Translations under genes and position numbers: made by a program
From: RCIO01 sp965232405
GTDB lineage: Bacteria; Pseudomonadota; Alphaproteobacteria; Rhizobiales; Rhizobiaceae
Direction: 5' to 3'
NCBI GenBank assembly: GCA_965232405.1
Contig: OZ246966.1
Span: 2,604,001 to 2,668,000, forward strand
Length of the DNA stretch: 64,000 nucleotides
Notes under the pieces: model-generated
The model's input: the letters and a program-made list of their open reading frames with translations, nothing else
What the model was told of the DNA's origin: nothing
Database searches by the model: none
Part shown: positions 38,215 to 46,026 of the stretch, one piece after another
Position numbering within the stretch: position 1 is the first letter of the stretch
How the letters are laid out: each line of letters opens with the position of its first letter

Positions 38215-39408
38215 TCAGGCTCCCCTGGCGAAATCGAGAATGGAACGTGCCAGCCGAATGAGCGCCATGTCGCTGCCGGCTGGTCCAAGCAGCGAAATGC
38301 CGAACGGCGCACCGTCGACAGACCCGAGCGGGATCGTGATTTGCGGAAAGCCCGACAGGCCCGAGAGACAAAGCAGACGCAGCGCACGCTCGCGGTAGTT
38401 CTGTATGTCATCGAAGGGCGTATCCTTAAGTGGTGCAGCACCCGGCACGGTCGGCATGACCAGAATGCCGTCGTCGCCCAAAAGCTCGGCCAATTCGTTC
38501 CGCAGGTCGGTGCGTTTCGGTGTCTCCGCTGTGGCTACCTCGCAGCCAAGCGTGGAGCCGAATTCGAAGCGCTCCTTCACGCCCGGACCGAGATTGCGTT
38601 CCTTCTCCGATATCCAGGGCCCATGCACGGACCAGGCTTCGTAGGCCTGCAGCTTACGGAAGGTCCAGTAGAGATCGTCGATGGATTGCGACAGTGCCGG
38701 TGCTTCTGCGGCAGCGCCGATGACTCCAGCAACGATCGCGGAGATACGCCGGTATTCGGCCGTCTCGGCATCGCCGAGCAGCAGGGCATCGAGTGCTGCA
38801 AGGCGGAGCGGGCGCGGCTTTCGAAGTGCGCTCGGGTCCTCAAGAAGTACCGCTCCGATTCGCTCATACGTCTCAATGTCCTTTGCGAACCAGCCGAAGG
38901 TGTCGAAGGTCGGCGCGAGCGGCATTGTGCTTTCAAGCGAGATTGCGCCGTGGGTGGTCCTCAGCCCGACCAGCCCGCAAAAGGCGGCCGGTGCGCGCAC
39001 CGAGCCGCCAGTGTCCGAGCCGGTTGCGATATCCACCAGTGCGCCGGCCACTGCGGCTGCTGACCCGGATGACGAACCACCCGTGACCCGTTCGGGCGCT
39101 GCAGGGTTCACAGGGTAGGGGTAATGGGCGTTCTGGCCCATCAGGGAAAAGGTCAGCTCGTCGGTCTGGGTGCGGCCGACAAGCGATGCACCGGCATCAA
39201 GCAGTTGTTGGACGGCGGGCGCGGTTTTTGTCGCGGGTGCTGCCTCGGCCAGCATCTGCGGGTTACCGCCGCCGGTGCGCTGACCCTTTACGTCGTAGAT
39301 GTCTTTGACAGCCAAAGTCAGCCCGGACAGCGGTCCGGATGACGGCGCCGTGCCGGGATTTTCGGGGCCTGAAACGAAGGCGTTGAATGGGTCTTTTGGG
39401 GTCGACAT
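38215..39408 (-). CDS. Amidase (amidase-signature family)
   Basis: This 397-residue hydrolase has a Ser-cisSer-Lys triad: Lys in LAVKDIYDV, and the glycine/serine-rich stretch GGSSSGSAAAVAGAL followed by GSDTGGSVRAPAAF with the nucleophile. It is a little shorter than typical amidases (450+), resembling the AMDH/AtzF-like short forms. Substrate unknown. It is divergent from the ornithine decarboxylase leader and in an operon with the LysR gene. Confidence 0.88.
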   Translation of the reverse strand: MSTPKDPFNAFVSGPENPGTAPSSGPLSGLTLAVKDIYDVKGQRTGGGNPQMLAEAAPATKTAPAVQQLLDAGASLVGRTQTDELTFSLMGQNAHYPYPVNPAAPERVTGGSSSGSAAAVAGALVDIATGSDTGGSVRAPAAFCGLVGLRTTHGAISLESTMPLAPTFDTFGWFAKDIETYERIGAVLLEDPSALRKPRPLRLAALDALLLGDAETAEYRRISAIVAGVIGAAAEAPALSQSIDDLYWTFRKLQAYEAWSVHGPWISEKERNLGPGVKERFEFGSTLGCEVATAETPKRTDLRNELAELLGDDGILVMPTVPGAAPLKDTPFDDIQNYRERALRLLCLSGLSGFPQITIPLGSVDGAPFGISLLGPAGSDMALIRLARSILDFARGA

Positions 39409-39482
39409 CGTTCACATCATTGAAACAAGAATCGGAGGGTCGTTCAGCGCAGAAATTTTTTCAAGCGGCACCGATTTTTTCA

Positions 39483-39511
39483 TTGATTGTTACAGGGCTT
39501 ATCCATATATC
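39483..39511 (+). promoter_or_regulatory. Probable sigma-70 promoter for the ornithine decarboxylase leader
   Basis: TTGATT (39483-39488), a 17-base spacer and TATATC (39506-39511) make a good vegetative promoter. Transcription starting near 39518 would give a leader of about 420 bases before the decarboxylase ATG. It is predicted only from the hexamers and spacing. Confidence 0.45.
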
Positions 39512-39519
39512 GCGGCTGC

Positions 39520-39938
39520 CCAAAGTCGCACGTGCCTGTGGGTGTCCGCCGGCCCCTCGTTTGGTGAGGGACACGGTAAGGTACCTGGAGCTAACCCCTC
39601 CAGTCGGTTTCGCGGCCAACCGTGAAATCGAGGACATCTTGAAGCAACGACGGTGCGGGCCTTTCTGGTGTCTGCCGGCTGTCCAAAAGCCGGGGTTACT
39701 GAAGAGGCACACCTTCATTGCCGGCAGTGCGGAGGCATTCTCCAAAGCTGAGGCAGACAAAGCGGATTTTCGCTCTCGGGCGAGGGTCCAACGCCGCGTG
39801 ACGCGCATTTGCATGGTTGTCGGATCTCCACAGGCCGGCGCGTGCGGATGGTCGACACGCACTTTGTCCACCGCGGGTTCAGGGGCAGGCGCCCCGGCCC
39901 GAGCTTGCCGGCGGCCTTGGCCGCCAATGGAGAACTAG
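39520..39938 (+). ncRNA. Structured 5' leader of ornithine decarboxylase (speF-leader-like)
   Basis: The 530-base gap holds no convincing gene but a series of hairpins. GTGTCC/GGACAC closes 39542-39574. CTGGAG/CTCCAG (39585-39590 with 39598-39603) has a 7-base loop. A 12-bp stem (39604-39615 with 39620-39631, two G-U pairs) closes a CCAA loop. CCGGCT/AGCCGG pairs around 39680-39700. A conserved speF leader RNA is known upstream of ornithine decarboxylase genes in alphaproteobacteria, so this is probably that element; ligand and mechanism are not known to me. A 183-codon frame across it (39387-39938) looks spurious. Confidence 0.55.
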
Positions 39939-41072
39939 ATGGCCACTCAGCGCGTCCTTGACTTCCTCGCCACCCGACGTCCGGAAGGTCCCTGCCTCGT
40001 TGTCGATCTCGATGTCGTGCGCGACAACTATCACGCCTTCGAAAAGGCGCTTCCCGACAGCCGCATCTTCTACGCCGTGAAGGCCAACCCGGCACCGGAA
40101 ATCCTGCGCCTGCTCGCCTCGCTCGGGTCCAACTTCGACACGGCGGGTGTTGCCGAGATCGAAATGGCGCTCGACGCCGGCGCGACGCCGGACCGAATCT
40201 CCTTCGGCAACACGATCAAGAAGGAGCGTGATATCGCCCGCGCTTTCGAACTCGGCATTCGCCTGTTCGCCGTCGACTGTGAGGCCGAAGTCGAGAAGGT
40301 CGCGCGCGCCGCTCCCGGCAGCCGCGTATTCTGCCGCGTGCTGACCGACGGCGAGGGTGCCGAATGGCCGCTGTCGCGCAAGTTCGGCTGCGTTCCGGCG
40401 ATGGCGGTCGATGTGCTGCGTCATGCGCATGCGCTCGGTCTCGACGCCTATGGCGTATCCTTCCATGTCGGCTCGCAGCAGACCGATCTGACCGCGTGGG
40501 ACCGCGCGCTCGGCGACGCCAAGCGTGTCTTTGCCACGCTGGCCGAGGAAGGCATTGTGCTGAAAATGGTCAATATGGGCGGTGGCTTCCCGACCCGCTA
40601 CCTGCGCGACGTGCCGGCGGCCCAGGCTTACGGCCAGGCGATATTCTCGTCGCTGCGAGCTCATTTCGGCAACCAGCTGCCCGAGACGATCATCGAGCCA
40701 GGCCGCGGCATGGTCGGCAATGCCGGCACCATCCGCTCCGAAATCGTGCTGATTTCGAAGAAGGCCGACAACGACAATCTGCGCTGGGTCTATCTCGACA
40801 TCGGCAAGTTCGGCGGTCTGGCCGAGACGATGGACGAGGCGATCCGCTACCCGATCACCACCGCGCGTGACGCGGACGAGAAGGGCGGTTGCGTGCTCGC
40901 TGGCCCGACCTGCGATTCGGCCGACGTGATGTACGAGAAGACGCCCTATCCGCTGCCATTGTCGCTGACGATCGGCGACGAGGTGCTTATCGAAGGCACC
41001 GGCGCCTACACCACGACCTATGCGTCGGTGGCGTTCAACGGCTTCGAGCCTCTGCGATCCTACGTGATCTGA
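39939..41072 (+). CDS. odc2: Ornithine/lysine decarboxylase, alanine-racemase fold
   Basis: This PLP enzyme makes putrescine from ornithine (some members also cadaverine from lysine). The 377-residue length matches the rhizobial Odc2 type. The PLP lysine is K48 in YAVKANP, the phosphate loop is VNMGGGFPTRY and the active-site Cys is C325 in GPTCDSADVM. It is preceded by a long structured leader and followed by tandem hairpins and a GNAT gene. Putrescine from it would feed the homospermidine synthase encoded at 17837-19282. Confidence 0.95.
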   Translation: MATQRVLDFLATRRPEGPCLVVDLDVVRDNYHAFEKALPDSRIFYAVKANPAPEILRLLASLGSNFDTAGVAEIEMALDAGATPDRISFGNTIKKERDIARAFELGIRLFAVDCEAEVEKVARAAPGSRVFCRVLTDGEGAEWPLSRKFGCVPAMAVDVLRHAHALGLDAYGVSFHVGSQQTDLTAWDRALGDAKRVFATLAEEGIVLKMVNMGGGFPTRYLRDVPAAQAYGQAIFSSLRAHFGNQLPETIIEPGRGMVGNAGTIRSEIVLISKKADNDNLRWVYLDIGKFGGLAETMDEAIRYPITTARDADEKGGCVLAGPTCDSADVMYEKTPYPLPLSLTIGDEVLIEGTGAYTTTYASVAFNGFEPLRSYVI

Positions 41073-41128
41073 AGCGGCGGAAGCCGCTTCAGTGAGTGCC
41101 CGCCTGCCGGCCTTGAGCCGGCGGCGGG
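41070..41128 (+). terminator. Tandem hairpins at the 3' end of the decarboxylase gene
   Basis: A perfect 9-bp stem, TGAAGCGGC/GCCGCTTCA, closes a GGAA tetraloop (41070-41091) and includes the stop codon. A second stem, CCCGCC-T-GCCGGC with GCCGGC-GGCGGG, spans 41099-41128 with one bulged T. No clear T-run follows, so they may stabilise or partly terminate the message before the GNAT gene at 41163. Confidence 0.5.
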
Positions 41129-41162
41129 TTCGTTCGCGGGTATTTCTTCTCGGACCACCGAC

Positions 41163-41858
41163 ATGCAAACAGTCCAGGCTATCGATTCGGATACCCCCTC
41201 ATTCCTGCCTGCTCTTTCCGCTGGGGGCGGAAAGCTGACCGTGGCGGCGTCTGCGCCCTGCGCATCCCACGGGGATACGTCTGGCACGCGCGGCGTCTCG
41301 GATGAGGGGGTGATTACTTCGCCCGCCATTTCCATCGCCAATGAGCTGCCAGCCGACGTTGTCGCCCGCGATGCGCTGCTCAACCGGGCGATGGGGCCGC
41401 GCTGGCGCAACAAATCGTCGGAGAAGCTGCGGCGCGGGCGTCTGCCCGCCGAAGGCCTTGCCTTTGTAGCGCGCGACGATGCCGGCACGGTGCTGGGGAC
41501 CGTGCGGCTTTGGGAGGTGACAGCGAGCGAGGGCGGACCGGTCGCGCTGCTGCTCGGCCCGCTCGCTGTCGATCCCGCCCTCAAATCGGCAGGCATAGGC
41601 ACTTCGCTGATGCGCCATGCAATCGCGGAAGCGTCGCGCCTCGGCCACGGCGCCGTGCTGCTTGTCGGCGACGCGTCCTATTATGCGCGGTTTGGCTTTT
41701 CGGCGGAAAAGACAGCCGATCTTGCGATGCCCGGCCCATACGAGCCGCATCGGTTTCTGGCGATCGAGCTTCGCGAGGGTGCACTTGATGGTGCTGCCGG
41801 CGTGTTGCGTGCGAGCGGGCGCAAAACAAAAGCGGCGCGGGTGAACCGCGCCGCCTGA
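41163..41858 (+). CDS. GNAT acetyltransferase (YhbS-like)
   Basis: This 231-residue N-acetyltransferase has the acetyl-CoA block LGPLAVDPALKSAGIGTSLMRHAI and ends in YYARFGFSAEK, typical of the YhbS/PF13508 subgroup. The first 50 residues are unlike the family and may be an extension or a misplaced start, but no better start codon is evident. Its position directly after ornithine decarboxylase suggests, without proving, that it acetylates a polyamine or related amine. Confidence 0.82.
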   Translation: MQTVQAIDSDTPSFLPALSAGGGKLTVAASAPCASHGDTSGTRGVSDEGVITSPAISIANELPADVVARDALLNRAMGPRWRNKSSEKLRRGRLPAEGLAFVARDDAGTVLGTVRLWEVTASEGGPVALLLGPLAVDPALKSAGIGTSLMRHAIAEASRLGHGAVLLVGDASYYARFGFSAEKTADLAMPGPYEPHRFLAIELREGALDGAAGVLRASGRKTKAARVNRAA

Positions 41859-41885
41859 ACTTGCATTTGTGCCTAACCAGGTTGC

Positions 41886-42167
41886 CTAGAGCACCTGGCT
41901 GAGCTGCATGGCGACCGACATGTCGCCATCGACTTTCAGCTTGCCCTGCATGAAGGCCGATGTGGCATTCAGGTCTCCCGACATGATCGATTCCATGTCG
42001 TCCTTGGTCAGCGAGATGGTGCATTCGGCATCGCCGCCGCCGGTGGAAACGGTTTCGCCGTCCACCAGAATCGATCCGTCGTCGCCGAGGTCGAACTTGA
42101 CTGAGCGGCTGAAGCCTGAGCCGGATGCCTTGCTGCTGATCTGGTCGGCGATTTCCTGAAGCGTCAT
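41886..42167 (-). CDS. SCP2 sterol-carrier-domain protein
   Basis: This 93-residue single-domain protein has the SCP2 fold pattern (SVKFDLGDDGSILVDGE, CTISLTKDDMESIMSGDLNATSAFMQGKLKVDGDMSVAMQL). Such proteins bind fatty acyl or other hydrophobic ligands. The ATG at 42167 has GGGAG seven bases upstream, which decides against the longer frame to 42248. It is divergent from the CoA-ester catabolic genes, and could shuttle their hydrophobic substrates (inference). Confidence 0.88.
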   Translation of the reverse strand: MTLQEIADQISSKASGSGFSRSVKFDLGDDGSILVDGETVSTGGGDAECTISLTKDDMESIMSGDLNATSAFMQGKLKVDGDMSVAMQLSQVL

Positions 42168-42346
42168 GGGGTTACTCCCTTGCCCGTTAGCGGGTCGAAT
42201 TTCGGTTGGCCGGACGGCCCACAAGCCGCCGGAAGTCGAGGTTCGCATAGCAGTCGATTGACGTTTACGTCAACGTGATTTAGCGTTTTGCGAATGCAGC
42301 GGCGGGCTTCATTTCCGGCCCGGCATACCCTTGGGAGGAAGGCCGT

Positions 42347-43219
42347 TTGGCCTATCGGAGCATCCTGCGCGACGGCTGTTTCGCCGGCGAAGTTCATCTC
42401 GTCACAGGCGGCGGTTCAGGCATTGGCCGCTGCATAGCGCACGAGCTTGCGAGCCTCGGCGCGCATGTGGTCATCACCGGCCGCAAGCAGGACAAGCTGG
42501 ACAGCGTCGCTGCCGAAATCGCCGAAGAAGATGGCAGCGTAGAAACGGCGGCGTTCGACATTCGCGACGAGGAGGCCGTGACGGCGGCGATCAAGGCGAT
42601 TGTCGACAAGCATGGCCGGCTGCACGCGCTGGTCAACAATGCGGGCGGCCAGTTTCCTGCGCCTCTGGAGGCGATCTCGAAGAAGGGCTTCGAGGCCGTT
42701 GTCGCCAACAATCTGACCGGCGGGTTTCTCGTCATGCGCGAGGCCTACAGGCAATCGATGCGCGAGCATGGTGGAGCCGTCGTCAACATGGCGGCCGACA
42801 TATGGCGCGGCATGCCCGGCATGGGGCATTCCGGCGCGGCGCGCGCGGGCACGATCAACCTGACGAAGACTGCTGCCTTTGAATGGGCCGCTGCCGGAGT
42901 GCGCGTGAACTGCGTGGCGCCGGGATGGGTCGCCTCGTCCGGTATGGATACCTATGACGGGATGACTAAGGCGCTGATCCCGAAACTCAAGGACCATGTT
43001 CCCCTCGGCAGGCTGGCCGCCGAGGCTGAGATTTCGTCCGTGGTCTGCTTCCTGCTTTCGGAGGCTGCATCCTTCGTGACCGGCGTCACCGTTCCCATCG
43101 ACGGGGGCGCACCATTGGGCTCGGCACTTTTCCCGATCGCCAAGGGCAGGGGAACCACGGCGTTCGACGGGTTCCATCTGGCGACCATGCCTGACGTGCT
43201 TTCCGGAGATGACGACTGA
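42347..43219 (+). CDS. SDR oxidoreductase resembling peroxisomal trans-2-enoyl-CoA reductase
   Basis: This 290-residue SDR has the nucleotide motif TGGGSGIGRC and NNAGGQF. The active-site Tyr is missing: where YxxxK is expected it reads HSGAARAGTINLTK, as in human PECR and the 2,4-dienoyl-CoA reductases, which use other residues. A CoA-ester reductase role is therefore likelier than an alcohol dehydrogenase one. The start is TTG at 42347, with GGAGGAA six bases upstream. Its stop overlaps the ATG of the carboxyltransferase gene by one base, so translation is coupled. Confidence 0.85.
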   Translation: MAYRSILRDGCFAGEVHLVTGGGSGIGRCIAHELASLGAHVVITGRKQDKLDSVAAEIAEEDGSVETAAFDIRDEEAVTAAIKAIVDKHGRLHALVNNAGGQFPAPLEAISKKGFEAVVANNLTGGFLVMREAYRQSMREHGGAVVNMAADIWRGMPGMGHSGAARAGTINLTKTAAFEWAAAGVRVNCVAPGWVASSGMDTYDGMTKALIPKLKDHVPLGRLAAEAEISSVVCFLLSEAASFVTGVTVPIDGGAPLGSALFPIAKGRGTTAFDGFHLATMPDVLSGDDD

Positions 43220-44829
43220 TGGCCGTTCTTACCTCCGCACTCGACCCGGCCAGCGCCGCGTTTGGAGAGAACGTCGCTGCGATGTCCGAGAAGCTCGGCC
43301 GCGTCCAGGCGCTGGAACAGGCAGTGCGCGACAACTCGGCGCGCCGGAAGGATGTGTTCGAAAAGCGCGGCCAACTGCTTCCGCGCGAGCGGGTGGAACG
43401 GCTGCTCGACCCCGGCCAGCCCTTTCTCGAACTGTCGAAGCTCGCCGGCTACAAGATGCATGATGACGACGGCGACACCAACATAATGGGTGGCGGCACG
43501 ATCGCCGGCATCGGTGTTGTCGCCGGCGTGCGCTGCATCGTCTCGGCATCGGACAGCGGCATCAAGGGCGGCACGATCCCGCCGATCGGGCTCAAGAAGG
43601 CGCTTCGGCTTCACGAACTTGCATTCGAAAACAAGTTGCCGCTGATCTATCTGGTCGAAAGCGGCGGGGCCAATCTGCTCTACCAGGCGGAAATGTTTGT
43701 CGAAGGCGGGCGCTCCTTCGCCAATCAGGCGCGGCTGTCCGCTGCAGGTATCCCGCAAGTGGCAATTGTGCATGGCTCCTCGACCGCGGGTGGAGCATAT
43801 CTGCCCGGCCTATCGGACTACATTGTTCTTGTGCGCAACAAGACCAAGATCTTCCTCGCCGGCCCGCCGCTGGTGAAGGCGGCAATCGGCGAAGTGGCCG
43901 ACGATGAAACGCTCGGAGGTGCTGACCTGCACGGCCGCGTCACCGGCCTTGGAGAATATGTCGCCGAGGACGATGCGGAAGCACTGGGCATCGGCCGCGA
44001 GATCGTCGCCAATCTTGGCTGGAACGAAGCGAGCGGCGAGGCAGGCGGTGAGCCGCCGTTGTTCGATACGCAGGAACTGCTGGGCATCGTTCCCGCCGAC
44101 CAGAGGCGGCCCTTCGATTCCAAGGATGTGATTGCGCGGATCGTCGACGGTTCCGAATTTTTCGAGTTCAAGCAGGACTACGCCGCAGGCATGGTTTGCG
44201 GCCATGCGGCAATCGAGGGACAGCGGGTCGGCATTCTGGCCAATAACGGGCCGATCGTGCCCAACGGCTCGGTCAAGGCGGCACAGTTCATCCAGCTTTG
44301 CGACCAGGCCGGCACGCCGCTCGTGTTCCTGCAGAATACTGCCGGCTACATGATCGGCTCACAGGCGGAGCGCGACGGTGCGGTCAAGCATGGTTCGAAG
44401 ATGATCCAGGCAGTGGCCAACGCGCGGATGCCGAAATTCACCATCGTCATCGGCGGTTCGTTCGGCGCCGGCAATTACGGCATGTGCGGACGTGGTTTCA
44501 GCCCGCGCTTCATCTTCTCATGGCCGTCGGCGCGCACCGCGGTGATGGGCGGGGAGCAGGCCGCGCGGGTCATGGAGATGGTCGAGCGCGGAAAGGCGGC
44601 GCGCAACGGCGGCGAGATGGACGAGGAAAAACTCGCCGCAACCAGCCAGCGCATTCGCGAGGGCATCGACGCCCAGTCCGATGCGCTGTTTTCGACCGCG
44701 CGGCTCTGGGATGATGGCATCATCGACCCGCGCGATACGCGCTCCGTTCTCGGCCTGTGTCTCAGGATCGCTGCCGAGAGCGAGAAGATAGAACCCAAAT
44801 CGAACACGTTCGGCGTGGCGCGGATGTAA
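43219..44829 (+). CDS. Acyl-CoA carboxylase beta subunit (carboxyltransferase)
   Basis: This 536-residue biotin-dependent carboxyltransferase is of the methylcrotonyl-/geranyl-CoA carboxylase beta type. The N and C crotonase-like halves are clear (LYLVESGGAN-like LIYLVESGGANLLYQ, HGSSTAGGAYLPGLSDY, and FLQNTAGYMIGSQAE, IGGSFGAGNYGMCGRGFSPRF). The partner alpha subunit (biotin carboxylase/carrier) is absent from the window, so it must act in trans or this subunit does something else. The substrate is unresolved. It is coupled to the SDR gene and followed 11 bases later by the acyl-CoA dehydrogenase gene. Confidence 0.9.
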   Translation: MAVLTSALDPASAAFGENVAAMSEKLGRVQALEQAVRDNSARRKDVFEKRGQLLPRERVERLLDPGQPFLELSKLAGYKMHDDDGDTNIMGGGTIAGIGVVAGVRCIVSASDSGIKGGTIPPIGLKKALRLHELAFENKLPLIYLVESGGANLLYQAEMFVEGGRSFANQARLSAAGIPQVAIVHGSSTAGGAYLPGLSDYIVLVRNKTKIFLAGPPLVKAAIGEVADDETLGGADLHGRVTGLGEYVAEDDAEALGIGREIVANLGWNEASGEAGGEPPLFDTQELLGIVPADQRRPFDSKDVIARIVDGSEFFEFKQDYAAGMVCGHAAIEGQRVGILANNGPIVPNGSVKAAQFIQLCDQAGTPLVFLQNTAGYMIGSQAERDGAVKHGSKMIQAVANARMPKFTIVIGGSFGAGNYGMCGRGFSPRFIFSWPSARTAVMGGEQAARVMEMVERGKAARNGGEMDEEKLAATSQRIREGIDAQSDALFSTARLWDDGIIDPRDTRSVLGLCLRIAAESEKIEPKSNTFGVARM

Positions 44830-44840
44830 GGGAGGACGAC

Positions 44841-46010
44841 ATGCATTTCACCCCCGAGCACGAGGAACTGCGCCGCACCGTGGCCAGGTTCGTGGAGACC
44901 GAGATCAACCCTTATGCCGACGAGTGGGAAGCGGCGGAAGAGTTTCCGAGCCACGAACTGTTCAAGAAGCTGGGCGATCTCGGTCTGCTCGGCATCAAAT
45001 ACGATCCCGAATATGGCGGGCTGGGGCTCGACTTCTCCTATTCGATGGTGATGGCGGAAGAGCTGGGTCTGGCTGCATGCGGCGGTGTGCCGATGGCAAT
45101 AGGCGTTCACACGGACATGTGCACGCCGGCGCTGAACCGGTTCGGTTCCGCAGAGCTCAAAAAAGAGTTCCTGGCCCCGTCCATCGCCGGCGATGTTGTC
45201 GGCTGTCTCGGTGTGTCGGAACCGGGCGGCGGGTCGGACGTGGCGGCCGTGAAGACAACCGCGCGTACCGATGGCGACGATCTCGTTATCAACGGCACCA
45301 AGATGTGGATCACCAACGGCCTGAAAGCCGACTGGTGCTGCCTGCTCGCCAACACCAATGACGGGCCGGTTCACAAGAACAAGTCGCTGATCGCGGTGCC
45401 GATGGATAGCAAGGGCATCACCCGGCAGAAGATCAAGAAGATCGGCATGAACTCGTCCGACACGGCGCAGCTCTTCTTCGACGATGTGCGGGTGCCGAAG
45501 CGCAACATCATCGGACAGGAAGGCATGGGCTTCACCTTCCAGATGCTGCAGTTCCAGGAGGAACGGCTCTATTCGGCGGCAAGCTCGATCAAGGGTTTCG
45601 ACCGGCTGATCGACCTCACCATCGAATACACGCGCGACCGGCAAACCTTCGGCAAGCCGATCCTCGACAACCAGGTGGTGCACTTCCGGCTGGCGGAATT
45701 GCGCACCGAGGTGGAGGCGCTGAGGGCGCTGACCTGGAGCGCCATCGAGCAATATGTGTCGGGTGCCGATGTCACGCGGCTGGCTTCGATGGCGAAGCTC
45801 AAGACCGGACGGTTGGCGCGCGAAATCACCGATTCCTGTCTGCAATATTGGGGCGGCATGGGCTACACGTTCGACAATCCCGTCAGCCGCGCCTTCCGCG
45901 ATACGAGGCTGGTTTCGATTGGCGCAGGCGCCGACGAGATCATGCTCGGCATCATCGCCAAGCTGGAAGGCACGCTGCCTGGCATGAGCAACAGGAAAGC
46001 CGCCGAATAG
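44841..46010 (+). CDS. Acyl-CoA dehydrogenase
   Basis: This 389-residue FAD flavoprotein oxidises an acyl-CoA to the 2-enoyl-CoA. Family blocks are LGVSEPGGGSDVAAVKT, NGTKMWITNG and TRDRQTFGKPI. At the site where medium-chain enzymes carry the catalytic Glu, the sequence reads IGAGADEI (Ala), so the base may be the Glu in FQEERL, as in isovaleryl-/long-chain types. GGGAGG lies just before the ATG at 44841; the frame extends upstream into the previous gene without support. It is part of the catabolic operon. Confidence 0.92.
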   Translation: MHFTPEHEELRRTVARFVETEINPYADEWEAAEEFPSHELFKKLGDLGLLGIKYDPEYGGLGLDFSYSMVMAEELGLAACGGVPMAIGVHTDMCTPALNRFGSAELKKEFLAPSIAGDVVGCLGVSEPGGGSDVAAVKTTARTDGDDLVINGTKMWITNGLKADWCCLLANTNDGPVHKNKSLIAVPMDSKGITRQKIKKIGMNSSDTAQLFFDDVRVPKRNIIGQEGMGFTFQMLQFQEERLYSAASSIKGFDRLIDLTIEYTRDRQTFGKPILDNQVVHFRLAELRTEVEALRALTWSAIEQYVSGADVTRLASMAKLKTGRLAREITDSCLQYWGGMGYTFDNPVSRAFRDTRLVSIGAGADEIMLGIIAKLEGTLPGMSNRKAAE

Positions 46011-46026
46011 GGCGGCGTCTGCGGCA

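Noticed and set aside
39387..39938. A 183-codon frame across the ornithine decarboxylase leader
   Set aside because: The product is of low quality, without domain or ribosome site, and the DNA is better explained by RNA hairpins.
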